Shown piece after piece: positions 53,954 through 62,888 of a DNA stretch of 64,000 bases (position 1 is its first letter; each line of letters starts with the position of its first letter). The notes beneath the pieces are model-generated. The model did no database searches, was not told the origin of the DNA, and saw only the letters and a program-made list of their open reading frames with translations. Source of the DNA: Levilactobacillus zymae (GTDB taxonomy: Bacteria > Bacillota > Bacilli > Lactobacillales > Lactobacillaceae); the NCBI RefSeq assembly GCF_032190635.1, contig NZ_JAVLAS010000001.1, positions 248,001-312,000 of the forward strand. The letters run 5' to 3'. Made by a program: the position numbers and the translations under genes.

Positions 53954-54835
53954 ATGGATTTACAACAGCTGCAAAACTTCTTGGTGGTGGCCCAGGAAGA
54001 AAACATTACCCACGCGGCGGACTATCTCCATCTCTCACAACCGGCGCTTTCTCGCCAAATTAAGGCACTGGAACGGGAATTTGGAAAACCGTTACTCGTT
54101 CGTGAGGCCAAAAAGGTCCGGTTGACCAGAGATGGGGTGCTGCTCCGGAAGCGGGCGGCGGAAATTACTAAATTGGTAACGAAGACCAGTGATGAGCTCC
54201 GAACCAATCAGCATGAGTTAGACGGCGATATTCTCCTAGGCGTTAGTGAGACGGATGCGGTTCGGTTCATTGGTCAGGTCGCGGCGGACTTGATTCAACG
54301 CCACCCCAAGATTACGCTGAAACTGCACAATGGAAACAACGAATCAATCTTGAACATGGTTAATAGTGGTCTGGTAGACCTGGGGTTATACTTTGGTCGA
54401 GTCGATCAGAATGTCTTTAACAGCCTGCCGTTGCCCCAGTTGAATCGTTTTGGAGCGTTGTTGCCCAGTGACCATCCGTTGGCCGCTAAAGCGGTGCTCA
54501 CTCCGGCTGATTTAGTCCAGGAATCCCTGATTCTTTATCAGGAAGCGTTAACTGACGGCTCGCTAGCCAAATGGTTTCAGCGGGATTTAACTGATTTGCG
54601 AATTGCGGGAACGTTTGACATGTACCTCAGCGCGCAGAAGCTGGTGGAGAGTGGATTAGGGATTGCGTTGGTCTTTGACGACTTGGTGGGGTATCATGAT
54701 GCAGAATTGACCTGTCGGCCCATTACACCAGAAATCGCGGTTCCCGTGAATCTGATTTGGAAGAAGTACCAGATCTTTTCGGACACGACTCAGGCGCTAT
54801 TAACGGCGGTGAAGGCAGCAATAGGAAGAGATTGA
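53954..54835 (+). CDS. LysR-family transcriptional regulator
   Basis: 293 codons from ATG at 53954 (53948 and 53951 are alternatives); AAAGGG lies about 9 bases upstream. N-terminal HTH MDLQQLQNFLVVAQEENITH with LSQPALSRQIKALEREFG, then a type 2 periplasmic-binding-like sensor domain (about 90-293; GDILLGVSETDAVRFIG, SGLVDLGLYFGR). Divergent from the hydrolase and therefore its likely regulator. It is the last gene of module 2; the stop codon lies about 10 bp before the repeat that leads to att-like repeat 4. Confidence 0.93.
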   Translation: MDLQQLQNFLVVAQEENITHAADYLHLSQPALSRQIKALEREFGKPLLVREAKKVRLTRDGVLLRKRAAEITKLVTKTSDELRTNQHELDGDILLGVSETDAVRFIGQVAADLIQRHPKITLKLHNGNNESILNMVNSGLVDLGLYFGRVDQNVFNSLPLPQLNRFGALLPSDHPLAAKAVLTPADLVQESLILYQEALTDGSLAKWFQRDLTDLRIAGTFDMYLSAQKLVESGLGIALVFDDLVGYHDAELTCRPITPEIAVPVNLIWKKYQIFSDTTQALLTAVKAAIGRD

Positions 54836-54871
54836 TGGAGCAGGATGAACCGCTGTGTAGGGTGATACGAG

Positions 54872-54894
54872 TCTCCGTATCACAAGTGATGCAG
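54872..54894 (+). repeat. att-like repeat 4
   Basis: TCTCCGTATCACAAGTGATG then CAG. It is preceded by GAACCGCTGTGTAGGGTGAT (54847-54866), the same inner-end sequence as repeats 2 and 3. It separates module 2 from module 3. Confidence 0.83.
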
Positions 54895-55040
54895 TAAGTA
54901 ATGTTAAGGAGGAAAACTAATTATGGGTGCAACGGAAATGGCAGCACTATCAGGGCTTATTATGGCCGTAAAAAGTGCTGCTCCGGCAGTTGTAGAATCG
55001 TTAAATAATGCTTATGATTTTGCGGTGGGTGATTGGATAC

Positions 55041-56382
55041 GGGAGCGTAAAATATCTTGTGTAAACGCTGATTCATTTATGTAATAGAAAAGGGAACGTC
55101 TTCCCTGTATGATTAAAGGTACCTACACCACAATCACAAAGGAGACGTTCCCATATGAATGAGCTTAGCACAGAAATCATGTCAGCACTAGCGAAAAAGG
55201 AAGATGTTGGTGAAATTATTCGTCAGGCCGTTGAGCAAGCCGTTAATGGCTTGCTTAAAACTGAACTCACAGCCTTCCTAGGCTACCAGGCATACCAACG
55301 TCCAGATCAAGCTACTAATTACCGTAACGGTGTTTATGAACGCCAATTGACGACAAAATACGGTGAGATTACCGTTCAGGTCCCACGGGACCGAGCAGGT
55401 CAATTTGAGCAACAAACGATTGATCGTTATCAGCGACGGACTGACAGCCTGGAAGATATGGTCATTCATCTGTATCGTCGGGGAATTACGACGAAAGAAA
55501 TTGCCGAACTGATGGAAAAGATGTACGGCAGCTATTACACCCCAGCCACCATGTCGAACATTACGCAGAATGTGGCCGAACAGGTCGAACGTTTCCATCA
55601 GCGAAAGTTAGCTGATAAGTACGCAGTCGTGTACGTCGATGCGACTTACGTGCATCTACGGCGGGATACGGTGGAGAACGAAGCGGTCTACATCATGATT
55701 GGCATTCGTCCCAATGGACGTAAGGAAGTTCTCAACTACACTATCGCACCAACCGAATCAAAGACTATCTGGGAGGAACAACTCCAAACAATCAAAGACC
55801 AAGGCGTCCAGCAAGTCCTTTTATTTGTGGCCGACGGTGTCATTGGCTTAACCGATGCAGTCACACAATACTTTCCCAAAGCAAAGCTCCAGCGTTGTCT
55901 CGTCCATGTAGCTCGTAACTTTACAGCCAAGGTTCGGGTCAGTGACCGTAAGCCGATCAATGATGCCTTTCGTGATGTTCGCCAATCAGCTACGGCAGTA
56001 GCTGCAAAACAAGCCTTAACGGTTTTTATCGATAAGTGGGGTAAAAAGTATCCTAGCCTTAAGAAGCTTGCGCAAGAGGAGAATTTATTTACCTATTACG
56101 CTTTCCCCAAGGCCGTTCGTCATAGTATTTACTCAACCAACCTAATCGAATCTTTTAACAAGGTCTTCAAATCCAATCTCAGGAAGAAGCAACAATTTCC
56201 AAACGAGGATTCTCTAGCAAGGTTTACCGTCACTCAGTGTTTAGATTATAACGACCGCAATACCAATCGGACGCATCGCGGTTTTGCCAGTTGCCGGGAC
56301 ACTTTCGACTCAATGTTTGAGTAAACTAACTTAGAAGACTAGTCATACAAAGACGAGTTTACACAAGATTCTTGACACACCC
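55041..56382 (+). mobile_element. IS256-family insertion sequence, copy 1 (complete)
   Basis: 1342 bp. Ends GGGAGCGTAAAATATCTTGT and (complement) GGGTGTGTCAAGAATCTTGT share TCTTGTGTAAAC. Flanked by an 8-bp target duplication TTGGATAC (55033-55040 and 56383-56390), the usual size for IS256. A second identical copy, inverted, starts at 63160. Confidence 0.95.
55155..56324 (+). CDS. IS256-family transposase, copy 1
   Basis: 389 codons, full length, ATG preceded by AAAGGAGACG. DDE catalytic residues: VVYVDATYVHLRR (D), LLFVADGVIGLTDAV (D) and STNLIESFNKVFK (E), with the N-terminal DNA-binding part ending YGEITVQVPRDR. Conserved C-terminal SLARFTVTQCLDYNDR. The frame is uninterrupted and, as both termini are intact, it could be active. 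Confidence 0.96.
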   Translation: MNELSTEIMSALAKKEDVGEIIRQAVEQAVNGLLKTELTAFLGYQAYQRPDQATNYRNGVYERQLTTKYGEITVQVPRDRAGQFEQQTIDRYQRRTDSLEDMVIHLYRRGITTKEIAELMEKMYGSYYTPATMSNITQNVAEQVERFHQRKLADKYAVVYVDATYVHLRRDTVENEAVYIMIGIRPNGRKEVLNYTIAPTESKTIWEEQLQTIKDQGVQQVLLFVADGVIGLTDAVTQYFPKAKLQRCLVHVARNFTAKVRVSDRKPINDAFRDVRQSATAVAAKQALTVFIDKWGKKYPSLKKLAQEENLFTYYAFPKAVRHSIYSTNLIESFNKVFKSNLRKKQQFPNEDSLARFTVTQCLDYNDRNTNRTHRGFASCRDTFDSMFE

Positions 56383-57477
56383 TTGGATACGTTCATGGAA
56401 TGATAAACGAAAGGTTAAACTACAATATAATCTTGATGAATATAAATTGGCATTATATAAGAATATAAACCAAATTCCTAATGATGAAATGAAAGAGCCA
56501 GATTTAAGTATCTTGGGTCCTGCATTAGATGCTACTAAGTATTATATTGAGGATAAAACGATGCGGGATTTATTTGCTCATGTTGCTGCCGGTGCGATGG
56601 ACTCTCGACTAGATGGCATAAATCGGTCAGCATTTGTCGAGTTTATTAAACAGATGACGCCTTTGGATGCAAGAATATTGAGACAGATGCAAACGGAAGT
56701 GTTGATTAAAAACGGAGATAAGACTTTACACATTGCAGCAGGAGGGCCAATACCGATAATTGATGTTAGTTCCAGAGATGATAGAAGTATGCAGATAATA
56801 AATGAAAACATTGTTCCTGATTCTCTGGTAGATACACTAAAGGTAAAAGGATTTTCTGAGGTGGCATCTTCAATTGATAATCTTAGTAGATTATCAATTA
56901 TTGAAAAGCATATTGGTGGATTAAGTAGTTGGAGAATGAAATCTATTACAGAGTGGTTTAAAAATAACAGTGCTGTCATGTTAGCACAGGAAAACTTAGA
57001 AAAAGAGCGTGAACAATATAGATCAGATATTCATAAGCGAGATAATAGAGAAATTGTCGAAAAAGACGGTGTAAAGACAATAAAGACCTATGCGTTCACG
57101 GAAGACCTAGATGCTGGATTACGACAAGCTGAACAACGAAGAATTGTTAAAGAGAATGCATTTATAAGGTAGATTGCAAATTTAATCCGAATTTTTGGAC
57201 AAATTGGTCAGCATAACCTGATACGGTGTTTGCCAGTCGAGTATTTTAAGCGGTCGCTGGTTAATTTGGAGTAACGTCGTCGTTAAATCTTGAGCACTAA
57301 TGTGCTCAAAACGAGTCCCCTTAGGATAAAAATAACGTAAATTCCGATTAAAGCGTTCATTACTACCACGTTCAGCTGGCGTATAAGCATGACAGTAATA
57401 GGTCTTAATACCATATTTGTCAATAGCGGCGTAGAAATGTTGGAAAATGGCGGTTTAAAAATGTAGGTTTTTGGCGG

Positions 57478-58215
57478 TTAGTTTGTTGCTTTTAGGCGGT
57501 ATGATTTTCCAGTTATCTTGATGATATGGGAATGATGAACTAAGCGGTCTAGAATGGCAGCGGTGACTGTTGGATTCTTGAAAATCTCGACCCATGTTGA
57601 AAGCTCGCTATTGCTAGTAATTATCGTTGAGTGTCGTTCATATCGCGCATTAATTAACTGAAAAAGAAGGTTGGCTTCGTCATGTTCTACTGGTAAATAG
57701 CCGATCTCGTCGATAATCAATAAGTCATATCGTGCATAACGGTTAATACAACGGTCTAGGGCGCCCTTCTCGTAAGCCGTATGCAGCCTTAGTAAGAGGT
57801 CATGACAGTTGATAAATAGGGTTCGTTTTCCTTGCTGACAGGCCGCCATGCCTATTCCAATGGCTAGATGCGTCTTACCGACGCCCGGACTACCGATAAA
57901 GACTAAGTTTTCTTGTTTCTCCAAGAACGCTAAGTCGCTAAAACTCTTTATTTTCTGCTGATTAATACTGGGCTGAAATGAGAAGTCAAAAGTTCTCAAA
58001 GATTTATTCTGGGGGAACCTTGCTCGTTCAACTATTCGTTGAACTTGACGTTGTTCTTGCCATTCAAGCTCCACGTCAGTGAGCTTAAGCATAGCCTCTG
58101 TAAATGAGAGTTCTTGCTCGTTGATTTGATCAAGAAAGTTTGGTAAGTACGCATGCATCTTGGCTAAACCCAAAGTATCTAAGTTGGTCATTAATTCCTG
58201 GAATTTACTATTCAT
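57478..58215 (-). CDS. istB: IS21-family helper ATPase IstB
   Basis: 245 codons. DnaC/DnaA-like AAA+ ATPase that assists IstA and gives target immunity. Walker A GSPGVGKTHLAIGIG (about residues 108-122), Walker B LLIIDEIGYLP and sensor STIITSNSELSTW. The start ATG follows GAGGAG and lies 12 bp after istA. Complete, no frameshift. Confidence 0.95.
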   Translation of the reverse strand: MNSKFQELMTNLDTLGLAKMHAYLPNFLDQINEQELSFTEAMLKLTDVELEWQEQRQVQRIVERARFPQNKSLRTFDFSFQPSINQQKIKSFSDLAFLEKQENLVFIGSPGVGKTHLAIGIGMAACQQGKRTLFINCHDLLLRLHTAYEKGALDRCINRYARYDLLIIDEIGYLPVEHDEANLLFQLINARYERHSTIITSNSELSTWVEIFKNPTVTAAILDRLVHHSHIIKITGKSYRLKATN

Positions 58216-58226
58216 TTATTTACTCC

Positions 58227-59444
58227 TCACACTTCGTCATATTGAGATAGATGTTCTGCGATAAATGCCTTAATTTCTTGATCATTCCGACCTTTAAGGA
58301 GGTCGGATTTTAGGATTTGAACGCGGTCATCCTCATGATAATTTAAGGCTTGAGTCGTAATGTCGTGCGAACGGATTGGTTCTCCGTTATAATAGATTTG
58401 AAGTTGGCGTGCATTATCAGATAGTTCAATGTTGACTGTCCGACCTATGTAACGCGGATCTACAGAGTACTTGCACTTACGGAAGTTAACCATCGATTCC
58501 TTCGATACGACACGGGTAATGTCTTCTTCGAAGAAGGAATCTAGCAGGTTAGCCGGTAGTTCGTGGAGGTACTCTTTTTCTTCGTACTCAAATTTATCTA
58601 AAGGAACTTGGTTCGTTGATTGTGACACTTCGTGATTTAAATCATCGCAGAGTTCATCGACGATATGAATCAAATCTACGCCATCATCGAACTCATAATT
58701 ATATGGCCGGAGACGTTCGATGGTTCGTGCCAAGGCTTCCACGACTCCTTTTGTTTGTGGCCTTAACGGCCGACAAGCAATTGGTTTATAACCGGCATCT
58801 TGACAGAATTGTTTAAATCGTTCGTTGAACACGGCCCTTCCAAAATTAGACTTTGAGTGATCAACGACTTGCTTCATGTTATCGAACCAGATTTCATGAG
58901 GAACGCCACCAGTTGCTTCGAAGGCATCATCTAAGCAACTGAACAGGGTATCCTGACTCCGATCGAAGACTAACGTAATGAATTTCAACTTTGAAAATGG
59001 TAAAACATACAGGAAGACATTGAAGTGATGTGGCTTCCCATCGCGTGAATATAGCGTCATTTCTTCCTTCCAATCCACTTGAGCTGATAGTCCAGGCGTG
59101 TGTTCAACACGTATTGTAGCTTTATGAACTTTTTCTTTTTTGAGACCGGCGCAGTAGTTACGGACAATCGTGTATTGGCCAGTAAATCCCTTCTTCTGAA
59201 TGAATTTGAAGATAGCCATCGCTGAACAGTTAAGCTCAATCTTATCTTCAATAATGTCTCGGTAAGCGTCAAGCTTACTGGGACGCTTAGTCGTTTTCTT
59301 CAACGCTATTGGGGCTTGGGCCTCTTGAAATGCTCGTTTGGCGGTGCGGTAATCAACCCCGTATTGTCGGGCTAGGGCAGCGTAGTTAGGCTTTAAATTA
59401 TTTTTCACGTAAGTCTGCACTCCTTCTCGAATATCGTATCTCAC
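58227..59444 (-). CDS. istA: IS21-family transposase IstA
   Basis: 405 codons. N-terminal HTH (ALARQYGVDYRTAKRAFQEA), RNase H-fold DDE core with SAQVDWKEEMT (D), EIWFDNMKQVVDH (D) and GVVEALARTIERL (E), then a beta-barrel C-terminal domain. ATG at 59444 follows CCAAGGAGG. It is complete and upstream of istB in the usual order. Confidence 0.96.
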   Translation of the reverse strand: MRYDIREGVQTYVKNNLKPNYAALARQYGVDYRTAKRAFQEAQAPIALKKTTKRPSKLDAYRDIIEDKIELNCSAMAIFKFIQKKGFTGQYTIVRNYCAGLKKEKVHKATIRVEHTPGLSAQVDWKEEMTLYSRDGKPHHFNVFLYVLPFSKLKFITLVFDRSQDTLFSCLDDAFEATGGVPHEIWFDNMKQVVDHSKSNFGRAVFNERFKQFCQDAGYKPIACRPLRPQTKGVVEALARTIERLRPYNYEFDDGVDLIHIVDELCDDLNHEVSQSTNQVPLDKFEYEEKEYLHELPANLLDSFFEEDITRVVSKESMVNFRKCKYSVDPRYIGRTVNIELSDNARQLQIYYNGEPIRSHDITTQALNYHEDDRVQILKSDLLKGRNDQEIKAFIAEHLSQYDEV

Positions 59445-60532
59445 ATCGATAACCTCCTTGGTTCCAATGTGATTTATGATATCAAAAAATGTAGGAAAAC
59501 CGACAATTTCTAATTGCCATTTTCCTACATTTTACGACCGCCATATACACATATTGTGATTCAAATGATACTAGCCCACTAAACTCAGTACCACGGTCCA
59601 CAGTAAAACTGTGCACCGGTCCATTAAAAGTTGTTAGGAACTTAGTCAGTGCTTCATTAACACTCGCTGTCGTTCGATCTTTTAACCGGTATGCCCAAAG
59701 GAACCGTGATTTTCGATCGATTAAAGTTAATAAAACTGCCTTACTATGCCCACGAGGACCAACGACTGTATCTAGTTCAAAATCGCCGATGCGATTACGT
59801 TGATTAATCATCATGGGACGCTGTTCAATTGATCGCCCCAAAGATTGATTATATTTGGATCGTTGGTCAACGTTACGCCGTTGGCGTACGCCATGTTCAG
59901 GTAGATCATTCAAGGAGAAATCAATTCTCCCCTGATTTAGCCAATTATAAATAGATTTAGTAGCTAGTTTAAATTCGTGAGCAATCATTCCTGGTGACCA
60001 GCTTAGACGTAAATGGTTGAGAATTTTTTGCTTTAACTCATCGCTCAGCTTAGTTTTCCGACCACATCGTGATCGCTTGTATTCGGCATCTGTTTGTGCT
60101 AATTCAGCCTGATAAGGTTGACATCGAGATAATTCATAAGAAATTGTTGACGGTGATCGGTTCAGCCGAACGCCCATTTGGATATTGGACAGCCCTAGTT
60201 CACAAAAGGTTTCGATTTTAATTCGTTCGGAATAGGTTATACTAGACAAAAGATCAGCTCCTAAAAGATGGGTTTGTGGTAAACACCATTTTAAAGGAAG
60301 CTGATCTTTTTTGTCCGAACAGCGTTCGGATTAATTTTACAATCTACCATAAAACTAACTTCTCTGGGGGAGAATTTTTGTAAAGTGTGTTTGCCCAGTG
60401 CTAATGATAAATAGTTAGTGTTGTTAGGACCTATAATAAATGTAAAAATATTAGCAGTGATAGTTAGAAAGCACTATGTATATTACGGTGTTCTGTACCA
60501 TATAATGGTGCAATTTTTAAAATCTACACGTA

Positions 60533-60567
60533 AGAGGCCATTCAGCGTTAGCGGGATGGCCCATTTT
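60533..60567 (+). terminator. Terminator ahead of the hsd genes
   Basis: AGAGGCCAT and ATGGCCCATTTTT pair as a stem with loop, then T tract. It would close transcription from the Abi_alpha side. Confidence 0.75.
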
Positions 60568-60656
60568 TGGTTGCATTGTGGTTGCTATAGGGCCGTTATA
60601 ATTTATCAATTGGGTATCGCATAGGATTCGATTTTTGTAATTCTATAGAATAACGA

Positions 60657-60685
60657 TTGACATTAATAAATCAACTTGATATACT
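60657..60685 (+). promoter_or_regulatory. Promoter of the hsd genes
   Basis: Consensus TTGACA (60657-60662), 17 bases, TATACT (60680-60685), 46 bp before the first hsd start. Confidence 0.88.
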
Positions 60686-60731
60686 TACACCATTAAGTGA
60701 AGTAATTCAAAAGACTAACAGGAGGAAACTT

Positions 60732-61283
60732 ATGAAATATGAAGAGCATAGACTGGGGGACCTTGTTAAATTTACTACAGGGAAGCTATTACCAAGAATT
60801 ACGGATACCATTGATGAAATACCGAGTCGTCGAATGATATACAATCCGTTAGCGGAGACAACTAAGTATATCCATGGAGATTCTGATTTACCAGTGATTA
60901 CGTCAGAGCAGGTTGGTATCTCCATGCTTCAACGGGAAGCTTACTTAGTTGAAGACTATCCTCAGGTAGATGAGCAAGTTTTAACTGCAAATTTTACTGC
61001 TGTTACATTTAATAGCCAATTAGACCGAGGCTATTTTGTATGGTGGTTTAACCATAGTATTGAGGCTCAACGCCAACTTAAAGCTTCTGGGCAGTTGGGC
61101 CGTCGAGTAGTAGCCAGTGATTTGCGTAAAGTCACTATTTCTGTACCTGATTTATTATTACAAAAAGATATTGGATGCCTTTATGCTATTGGTCAGAAAC
61201 AGGCACTTACTTTAAAAGAAAAAGCTGATTTAATGGAAGAGCACACCTTACAATTTATTAGTCAAAAAATGATGAAGGAATGA
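60732..61283 (+). CDS. Short type I restriction specificity (HsdS-like) protein, single half
   Basis: 183 codons from ATG at 60732 after CAGGAGGAAAC; upstream in-frame starts lack an RBS and overlap the promoter. HsdS-type signs: YEEHRLGDLVKFTTGKLLPR at the start, FTAVTFNSQLDRGYFVWWF, ASGQLGRRVVASDLRKVTIS and VPDLLLQKDIGCLYAIGQKQ followed by a helical region, the typical target-recognition domain plus conserved spacer helix. It is half the usual length with one recognition domain, so it would have to dimerise to specify a palindromic site, or is a modification-only partner. It lies 78 bp before hsdM. Confidence 0.75.
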   Translation: MKYEEHRLGDLVKFTTGKLLPRITDTIDEIPSRRMIYNPLAETTKYIHGDSDLPVITSEQVGISMLQREAYLVEDYPQVDEQVLTANFTAVTFNSQLDRGYFVWWFNHSIEAQRQLKASGQLGRRVVASDLRKVTISVPDLLLQKDIGCLYAIGQKQALTLKEKADLMEEHTLQFISQKMMKE

Positions 61284-61361
61284 TACGAAGATTTCGAAAA
61301 AATTTAACGTAATTTTGTAGTAGATGTGGTGCGTTAATAAATATAAGGAAGCAGGTGGGCT

Positions 61362-62888
61362 ATGATGGTATTAACAACTGAAAAAAAAGCATTAATCTGG
61401 AAGTCTTTAAATGACACTCGAGGAGGAATTGAACCATCAGAATATAAAAACTATATTTTTGGGATAATGTTTTATAAGTTTTTATCGGAAAAGGCACAAA
61501 CTTGGTTAGAAGGTGTGGACCATAAAAAAAGCCAAATTCAAAATTCCGACGAGTTGTTCAAGGCTATGCAAAAGAAATTGGGGTACATCATTCGGCCGGG
61601 AGAAATGTTTTCCGATTGGAAGAAAGCTATCGATGAGGGTAAATTTAATATAGCAATGGTTATTGATGCGTTAAGTCACTTTGATCAAGGTGTTAGTCAG
61701 GATGCTAAAGAGAATCTTGCTGGTATTTTTGATGGTATGGATTTGGTATCGTCGCGACTAGGCCCTAGTAACCAAACACGAACTGCGACGTTAGTATCTT
61801 GGATTAAATTGTTAGATAAAACTAAACTTGATACTCAAGACAATGTATCGGGGGATTTATACGAATATTTAATTGAAATGTTTGCGAACAATTCCGGCGC
61901 AAAATCAACAGATTTCTATACACCACATCAGGTATCGGATATTATGGCTCGAATCTTAACCGAAGGATGCGAGCGCCAGAGAGAGCATACATTGTACGAT
62001 CCGGCGATGGGGTCAGGTTCATTATTACTAACCACCTCATCTTATATGCATAATATAGTTGCCAAGGAAGGTATTAAATTCTATGGTCAGGAAATCATTA
62101 CGACAACTTATAACTTAGCACGAATGAATCTCATGATGCACGGTGTTGATTATAAGGATATTGATTTACGGAATGCTGACACACTGCAAAATGACTGGCC
62201 GAATGGTCCTATAAACGGAGTTGATACGCCACGATTGTTTGATACGGTTATGGTTAATCCGCCTTACTCCTTAAGATGGGATAATACTTCTAGAGAAGAT
62301 GATCCTCGCTTTAGATACGGTGTTGCGCCTAAGTCTAAAGCTGATTATGCCTTTTTGTTGCACGGCCTTTATCATCTGAAATCCAATGGGCGAATGGCAA
62401 TTGTCTTACCGCATGGGGTGTTGTTCCGTGGTGCGGCTGAAAAGAAGATTCGTAAACAATTATTGGAACATCACAATATTTCTGCAATCATTGGGTTGCC
62501 TGCCAATATCTTCAATAATACTGCGATTCCTACAGTAATTATGGTGCTAGAGAAAGATCGGGAAAGTGATGATATTCTCTTTGTAGATGCATCCAAGGGA
62601 TTTGAAAAGTATAAAAATAAAAATATCTTTCGCCAGGAAGATATTGATAAGATCATTGAGACATACCGTAAACGGGAAGACGTTAGTCGTTATTCACATG
62701 TTGCGACGATGGCTGAGGTCATTGAGAACGATTATAACTTGAACATTCCCAGATATGTGGATACTTTTATTCCACCTAAAATCATTCCTTTAATGGACCT
62801 TGAAGATCAATTAAACCAGCTAAATAAACAGTTATCTGTCTTAGAGGAAGATGGACAACGTATTATGACAAAGTATCAGGAGAACTAG
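61362..62888 (+). CDS. hsdM: Type I restriction-modification methyltransferase subunit HsdM
   Basis: 508 codons. N6-adenine methyltransferase. N-terminal HsdM_N helices (WKSLNDTRGGIEPSEYKNYI), SAM motif I DPAMGSGSLLLTTS (about residues 212-225) and catalytic motif IV NPPYS (about 299-303); FYTPHQVSDIMARIL precedes motif I. C-terminal part ends with a coiled-coil segment (LEDQLNQLNKQLSVLEEDG) as needed for HsdS contact. The ATG follows a weak GCAGGTGG. No hsdR is visible in the window; the M and short S are therefore either a modification-only pair or the first genes of a longer locus cut by IS256 downstream. Confidence 0.95.
   Translation: MMVLTTEKKALIWKSLNDTRGGIEPSEYKNYIFGIMFYKFLSEKAQTWLEGVDHKKSQIQNSDELFKAMQKKLGYIIRPGEMFSDWKKAIDEGKFNIAMVIDALSHFDQGVSQDAKENLAGIFDGMDLVSSRLGPSNQTRTATLVSWIKLLDKTKLDTQDNVSGDLYEYLIEMFANNSGAKSTDFYTPHQVSDIMARILTEGCERQREHTLYDPAMGSGSLLLTTSSYMHNIVAKEGIKFYGQEIITTTYNLARMNLMMHGVDYKDIDLRNADTLQNDWPNGPINGVDTPRLFDTVMVNPPYSLRWDNTSREDDPRFRYGVAPKSKADYAFLLHGLYHLKSNGRMAIVLPHGVLFRGAAEKKIRKQLLEHHNISAIIGLPANIFNNTAIPTVIMVLEKDRESDDILFVDASKGFEKYKNKNIFRQEDIDKIIETYRKREDVSRYSHVATMAEVIENDYNLNIPRYVDTFIPPKIIPLMDLEDQLNQLNKQLSVLEEDGQRIMTKYQEN

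Larger units (their letters stand above)
57418..59549 (-). mobile_element. IS21-family insertion sequence (complete)
   Basis: 2132 bp. Both ends begin TGT and carry similar arrays (TGTCAATAGCGGC... and TGTATATGGCGGTC..., then AAATGT-N-GGAAAATGGC). Flanked by the 6-bp duplication CATATT (57412-57417 and 59550-59555). istA and istB are both intact. Confidence 0.93.
57182..60249 (-). pseudogene. IS30-family transposase split by IS21
   Basis: N-terminal part (ATG at 60249; HTH MSSITYSERIKIETFCELGL, NRSPSTISYELSR; DDE residues in GDFELDTVVG and TVDRGTEFSG) runs to SFESQ-Y. The C-terminal part lies at 57182-57417 (minus strand: GIKTYYCHAYTPAERGSNER then FNRNLRYFYPKGTRFEH). Deleting IS21 and one CATATT gives SFESQYGIKTYYCHAY, with a D-34-E spacing as expected for IS30. 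The transposase is thus inactivated only by the insertion. Confidence 0.9.
57168..60348 (-). mobile_element. IS30-family element containing a nested IS21 element
   Basis: Ends GGTAGATTGCAAATTTAATC and (complement) GGTAGATTGTAAAATTAATC with further similarity, flanked by ATAA duplications (57164-57167, 60349-60352). Without the IS21 insertion it is 1043 bp, normal for IS30. It is inserted near the 3' end of the Abi_alpha gene. Confidence 0.9.
54923..60414 (+). pseudogene. Abi_alpha (DUF4393) gene broken by IS256 and IS30/IS21 insertions
   Basis: Start ATG 54923 after AAGGAGG. The first 39 codons (MGATEMAALSGLIMAVKSAA...) end at the IS256 at 55041. Removing IS256 and one copy of its 8-bp duplication TTGGATAC restores GDWIRSWNDKRK, and the frame continues to 57166, where IS30 ends it with its own TAG. 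Removing IS30 and one ATAA restores AFIKLTSLGENFCKVCLPSA and a stop at 60414. The ancestral protein would be about 318 aa. The C-terminal LTSLGENFCKVCL is typical of Abi_alpha proteins (abortive-infection related). AT-rich and foreign in composition. As it stands, two disrupted pieces remain. Confidence 0.85.

Noticed and set aside
48276..54894. The att-like repeats as a CRISPR array
   Set aside because: Only four copies with spacing from 61 bp to over 4 kb, gene-sized intervals, and no cas genes.
57438..59529. IS21 ends at TGTTGGAAAATGG and TGTAGGAAAATGG
   Set aside because: No target duplication there; moving the ends out to TGTCAATAG and TGTATATGG gives CATATT duplications and restores the IS30 frame.
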